From Algoriphagus sp. (lineage in GTDB: Bacteria; Bacteroidota; Bacteroidia; Cytophagales; Cyclobacteriaceae), in the NCBI GenBank assembly GCA_030833985.1, contig JAURGC010000010.1:1-32363 (forward strand): a DNA stretch of 32,363 nucleotides, read 5' to 3'. Shown one piece after another: positions 28,733-32,363 of the stretch. Every line of letters begins with the position of its first letter. The first letter of the stretch is position 1. The notes below the pieces were generated by a model, which was not told the DNA's origin, ran no database searches, and saw only the letters and a program-made list of their open reading frames with translations. The position numbers were made by a program, and so were the translations under genes.

Positions 28733-28801
28733 GCGCACCTCCAGAGCGCACTTGACATGATCCTGTTAGTTTTCTATTAACAAAATGCTCCTCTGGAGCA
28801 T
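28733..28801 (+). repeat. REP doublet 1 (forward): GCGC..CTCC..GCGC hairpin, 35-nt spacer, ATGCTCC-TCT-GGAGCAT hairpin
   Basis: Hairpins at 28733-28749 and 28785-28801; spacer ACTTGACATGATCCTGTTAGTTTTCTATTAACAAA. Confidence 0.85.
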
Positions 28802-28842
28802 ATTAAAACCTGCTTTTTGCGCAATTTCAGAGCACTAGATTC

Positions 28843-28911
28843 TTGCTCCAGAGGAGCAACATGTTAATAGAAATGGAATTTAGAATAGTTCGTTCGCTCC
28901 AGAGGAGCGAA
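28843..28911 (-). repeat. REP doublet 2 (inverted copy): TTGCTCC-AGA-GGAGCAA and TTCGCTCC-AGA-GGAGCGAA
   Basis: Hairpins at 28843-28859 and 28893-28911; spacer contains TGTTAATAGAAA, the reverse complement of the doublet 1 spacer motif. Confidence 0.87.
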
Positions 28912-28968
28912 ATATGAAAGTGAATAATTCAATTTTAAACTCTATATCAAACCCATCGATTGCTAGAA

Positions 28969-29430
28969 TTATTCAACCCAATCAAACAAATACTTTTCCT
29001 CAAACGTTACATTAAATCGCTGTAACAATTCAATGTATTCCTCTTTGAAGGATTTTCTTTGATGATGCTGCTCTTGGTTATTGATGTATTGAATCACATG
29101 ATCCAACTGTGATTGGCCATACGAAAAAGCACCATATCCTTCTTGCCAATAAAATTTTCCTTTAACAAATCCCCTTGAATTAATCCATTTGGAGGAATTG
29201 GTTTTTACTGAATTTACTAATTCGGAAACCATACAATTGGGCCTTGAACTAAATAAGATATGAATATGATCGGGCATACCTCCAATTGCAAACAGCTTCT
29301 GGTCCCTGCCATTAATTATTCCTGAAACATATTTAAAAAGTTCCTCTCTCCAAGTTTTATGGATTACGTTTTGCCTCCCTTTAACTGAGAATACGAGATG
29401 GATATAGATTTGAGAAAAAGTATCTGCCAT
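28969..29430 (-). CDS. REP-associated tyrosine transposase (RAYT / IS200-like Y1 TnpA-REP)
   Basis: Start set to MADTFSQIYIHLVFSVKGRQNVI; HUH motif GMPDHIHILF; catalytic Tyr context VIQYINNQEQHHQRKSFKEEY; flanked by REP-type hairpins. Confidence 0.9.
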   Translation of the reverse strand: MADTFSQIYIHLVFSVKGRQNVIHKTWREELFKYVSGIINGRDQKLFAIGGMPDHIHILFSSRPNCMVSELVNSVKTNSSKWINSRGFVKGKFYWQEGYGAFSYGQSQLDHVIQYINNQEQHHQRKSFKEEYIELLQRFNVTFEEKYLFDWVE

Positions 29431-29608
29431 ATTGAAAAAATATATTGATTGTGTTTTTACGGAAAAAATTAAAAATTGGATGAATTTTGGAAATAGAATT
29501 GAAAAATCATTTCTACTCACCTTACCTGAGTATTCGTTCAAACCCAATTTTTAAGCGATTTCAGAGAGCTTAATGCTATTTTATCGCCTCTAAATTCAAT
29601 AAATTGTA

Positions 29609-29677
29609 GCGCTCCTCCGGAGCGCGCCTGACATTGTTTTGTTGTTTTTCTATTAATATTATGCCCTTCTAGGGCAT
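29609..29677 (+). repeat. REP doublet 3 (forward): GCGCTCC-TCC-GGAGCGC, 35-nt spacer, ATGCCCT-TCT-AGGGCAT
   Basis: Hairpins at 29609-29625 and 29661-29677; spacer GCCTGACATTGTTTTGTTGTTTTTCTATTAATATT aligns with the doublet 1 spacer. Confidence 0.85.
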
Positions 29678-29807
29678 GATTAAATACGTTATTTTCAAAA
29701 AATAAAGCATTTAAATCCTCTAATTAAAAAGATCGATTGCAGCGATCCCTGCCTCGCAGAATTATGGGGCAACATGCAAACAGCAATATTTAATTAATTT
29801 GGAACCC

Positions 29808-29874
29808 TTACTCCAGAGGAGCAATATGTTTATAGAGATTAGATCACGATTACAGATGTGCTCCGAAGGTGCGC
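29808..29874 (-). repeat. REP doublet 4 (inverted, partly decayed): TTACTCC-AGA-GGAGCAA and GTGCTCC-GAA-GGTGCGC
   Basis: Same order and spacing (33 nt) as doublet 2; contains ATGTTTATAGA in the spacer. Confidence 0.75.
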
Positions 29875-29969
29875 AACAAAAAAACAGACATATTGCAAGC
29901 ACTTCTCCGGCATAAATTTCACTTGGAACTTAGCAGTCCCATTATGAATTTATAAAAATCAAAACTCCT

Positions 29970-30878
29970 TTAATTCCCCAATAGCCGCTTTTGCAGTGCG
30001 GCTTTGTAATTGGGAATTGCCTTGTCCGAAAGTCCTAAAAAGAGGTAAGGCTCGATTAATTCCAGTTCCATCAAGTGAAACACCCCATCCATCACTACCC
30101 CATCTACTCGGGCATACAGGCTGTCCTTTGCAAATTTAGTTACCAATGCCTGAGCGGAAGCGAGCATTTTTGAATCTGGCGTAATTTCTTGAATCGTCCC
30201 ACCATAATAATGCTGCACACGAAAGTCATCTGCGGCAGGGGACTTGAGCACGGCATGGGAAAATACTCCATTGAAAAAAATAAGCGAATACTCCCCCACT
30301 GCTACAATTTCAGGAATGTAGGGCTGCACCAAAAAATCTTCTTTTAGGACTAAATTTTGGATTTTTTCTTCCATTCCTCCCTCTTCCCCACGTGCAACCT
30401 TTAATGTATTCTTTGCTCCCCCGCTTACGAGTGGTTTCACCACCAAATGGTAGGCGTTCAACTCAGAATGCAATTGGTCCAAAATCACTTTACTGCCTTT
30501 GGAAAGGATCTTACCCGCGATACAAGGAAATCCTAGGGATTCAATTTCCATTAGGTACGTTTTGGAGGAATTCCAACGTAGCGTAGGCACTTCATTCAAC
30601 ACCTGCACACCTAGCGTTTCCAAGGTCTCCAACCAAACCAAAAATTCAGGATAAAAATCAAAATAATCCCAGATTGACTTGATTAGTACATGAGAAAAGC
30701 GGCTCCAGTCCACATCGGGGTCTGACCAAGCTTGCAGTTCATAGGAAACCCCCAACTCTTCCAGCAATTTGGAGAGCAAAGCATCCTCATCTACCGTATT
30801 GGTATCGTAGGCCCCAGTAGAGACATAAGTAGCAATGGCGACGTGTAGCAGCATATTTTTTTTGTGCAAAACTAGCAT
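29970..30878 (-). CDS. ATP-grasp domain protein (glutathione synthetase-like fold)
   Basis: YHLVVKPLVSGGAKNTLKV, FLVQPYIPEIVAVGEYSLIFFNGVFSHAVLK, YARVDGVVMDGVFHLMELELIEPYLFL (ATP-grasp metal-binding end). Confidence 0.82.
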   Translation of the reverse strand: MLVLHKKNMLLHVAIATYVSTGAYDTNTVDEDALLSKLLEELGVSYELQAWSDPDVDWSRFSHVLIKSIWDYFDFYPEFLVWLETLETLGVQVLNEVPTLRWNSSKTYLMEIESLGFPCIAGKILSKGSKVILDQLHSELNAYHLVVKPLVSGGAKNTLKVARGEEGGMEEKIQNLVLKEDFLVQPYIPEIVAVGEYSLIFFNGVFSHAVLKSPAADDFRVQHYYGGTIQEITPDSKMLASAQALVTKFAKDSLYARVDGVVMDGVFHLMELELIEPYLFLGLSDKAIPNYKAALQKRLLGN

Positions 30879-30949
30879 TTCCTTTTTTTAAAGATGACTG
30901 TTTGGGTAAAATCCGTCCGAAACCTTATTTTTGATTATCTATCCTCCCT

Positions 30950-31669
30950 ATGACTCATCGCAAACTCGTCATTGTTCCTACTTTTAATGAGCTAGAAAAT
31001 ATTAGCGACATGGTGCAAACCGTGATGGAGCTGGAGGGAAATTTTGAGTTACTCATCATCGATGACGGCTCTCCAGACGGAACGGCTGCAGTGGTAAAAA
31101 CACTCCAAAATTCATTTGAAGGAAGGCTTCACTTGATCGAACGAGCAGGAAAACTGGGCTTGGGCACCGCCTACATTACCGGTTTCCGCTGGGCACTAGA
31201 AAGGAATTACGACTTTATATTTGAGATGGACTGTGATTTTTCACACGATCCCAAGGACCTTATTCGACTCTACCAAGCTATTAAAGATCGAAATTTTGAT
31301 TTGGCCATTGGATCCCGATATATCACTGGGGTAAATGTGGTCAATTGGCCTATGGGAAGAGTACTCATGTCCTATTTTGCGAGTAAATACGTGAATTTTA
31401 TCACAGGTCTGCCTATTCAGGATGCTACAGCTGGATTTAAATGCTACCATCGATCCGTGTTGGAAAGAATCAACTTGGATGCTATCCAATTTATCGGCTA
31501 TGCCTTCCAAATTGAAATGAAGTTTACCGCTTGGAAACTAGGTTTCCAACTGATTGAAGTGCCAATTATTTTCACGGATCGAACCCGTGGACAATCCAAA
31601 ATGAGCCCAAAAATTTTCAAAGAAGCCGTTCTGGGAGTAATTTGGATGAAGTTGAAAAGTTTTCTATAA
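30950..31669 (+). CDS. Family 2 glycosyltransferase, polyprenol-phosphate mannosyltransferase-like (Dpm1 type)
   Basis: KLVIVPTFNELENISDMV, LLIIDDGSPDGTAAVVK, FIFEMDCDFSHDPKDL, AIGSRYITG, QDATAGFKCYHR. Confidence 0.92.
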   Translation: MTHRKLVIVPTFNELENISDMVQTVMELEGNFELLIIDDGSPDGTAAVVKTLQNSFEGRLHLIERAGKLGLGTAYITGFRWALERNYDFIFEMDCDFSHDPKDLIRLYQAIKDRNFDLAIGSRYITGVNVVNWPMGRVLMSYFASKYVNFITGLPIQDATAGFKCYHRSVLERINLDAIQFIGYAFQIEMKFTAWKLGFQLIEVPIIFTDRTRGQSKMSPKIFKEAVLGVIWMKLKSFL

Positions 31670-31679
31670 TCCCTGCCAA

Positions 31680-32363
31680 TTAGTCAAATCGAATGGATTT
31701 GATCGGGTCAACCCGTGAAATAATCCCAACAGGAATCCACAGCACCAAGGCGGTAAGTACCGTCACCCCTAAGTTGAGTAATAAAAATGCTGTCCAATTC
31801 CAATGAATAGGCACATAAGGCATGTAGTAGCTCATGGGATCCAAAGGAATAAGCTGGAAATAGGTTTGCAAAGCTCCAAAAAGCAACGCAAAGGAATTTC
31901 CAAAAAGCAGCCCTTTTCCCAAAATATGAATGCCATTCCAGAAAAACAGGGACATGATTTGAGAATTTTTTGCTCCCATCGCCTTGAGCAACCCAATCAT
32001 CTGTGTTCGCTCCATAATCAGGAGAAACAAAATCGCTCCCATATTGAAAATAGCCACAAAGCCAATCAAGGAGATAAATACAATTACGTTGGTGTCGAGC
32101 AACTTCAACCAATCAAAAATATCCAGGAAGCGATCTCGGCTATCCAGTAAGCGAAGATCGTAGTCCAATTCTTCTTCTAGTAAGGGAGCATAAGTATCAA
32201 GCTGACCTTCATCGGATACATGTAATTCCAATCCACCCACCTGATCAGAAGTCCATCCATTCAAATTCCGGATGGTCTGCAGCTCTCCAAGGACTACCTG
32301 CTCGTCAAAATTTTCAAGGTAGGTTTCAAAAATACCCACCACCTCCACCCGACGAAAACGAGG
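31680..32363 (-). CDS. FtsX/LolC/E-like ABC transporter permease, truncated at the window edge
   Basis: Reading frame continues upstream of the track start to the window end (PRFRRVEVVGIFETYL...); FMGAILFLLIMERTQMIGLLKAMGAKNSQI-type permease segment. Confidence 0.85.
   Translation of the reverse strand, partial: PRFRRVEVVGIFETYLENFDEQVVLGELQTIRNLNGWTSDQVGGLELHVSDEGQLDTYAPLLEEELDYDLRLLDSRDRFLDIFDWLKLLDTNVIVFISLIGFVAIFNMGAILFLLIMERTQMIGLLKAMGAKNSQIMSLFFWNGIHILGKGLLFGNSFALLFGALQTYFQLIPLDPMSYYMPYVPIHWNWTAFLLLNLGVTVLTALVLWIPVGIISRVDPIKSIRFD

Noticed and set aside
28600-29912. CRISPR array
   Set aside because: The repeats are short palindromes with variable bases and alternate orientations, with no uniform repeat/spacer lengths and no cas genes; they fit REP/BIME elements with a RAYT.

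Overview
This looks like a chromosomal window from a Bacteroidota member. The basis is gene content, Bacteroidota-type -33/-7 promoter matches and low-GC intergenic regions; I could not run a taxonomic search. Most of it is housekeeping: a pncB/pncA NAD-salvage pair, a bcp-type peroxiredoxin, a LolD-like ATPase, sucC, a tRNA-Arg, ppk1, gyrB, an N-/O-acyltransferase pair resembling glycine/ornithine-lipid synthases, an rRNA-type methyltransferase, a penicillin-acylase family protein, msrB and hisGDCB. Four regions stand out. (1) A rhodopsin - crtY - blh light-harvesting/retinal cassette. The rhodopsin has a DTE proton-pump motif, Met at the spectral-tuning site and, by my hand alignment, Gly at the carotenoid-antenna 'fenestration' site. 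A strong intrinsic terminator sits between the rhodopsin and the retinal-synthesis genes. (2) An unannotated 27-aa His-rich leader peptide (...VHYLLHHFHHSS*) upstream of hisG, with a good Bacteroidota promoter that implies a nearly leaderless mRNA and no obvious classical U-tract terminator. (3) A REP-associated tyrosine transposase (RAYT/TnpA-REP) just after hisB, embedded in an array of GCTCC-nnn-GGAGC hairpins. These are arranged as REP doublets with a 33-35 nt spacer, one inverted pair on each side of the gene. (4) A 17-bp perfect hairpin between the penicillin-acylase gene and msrB.
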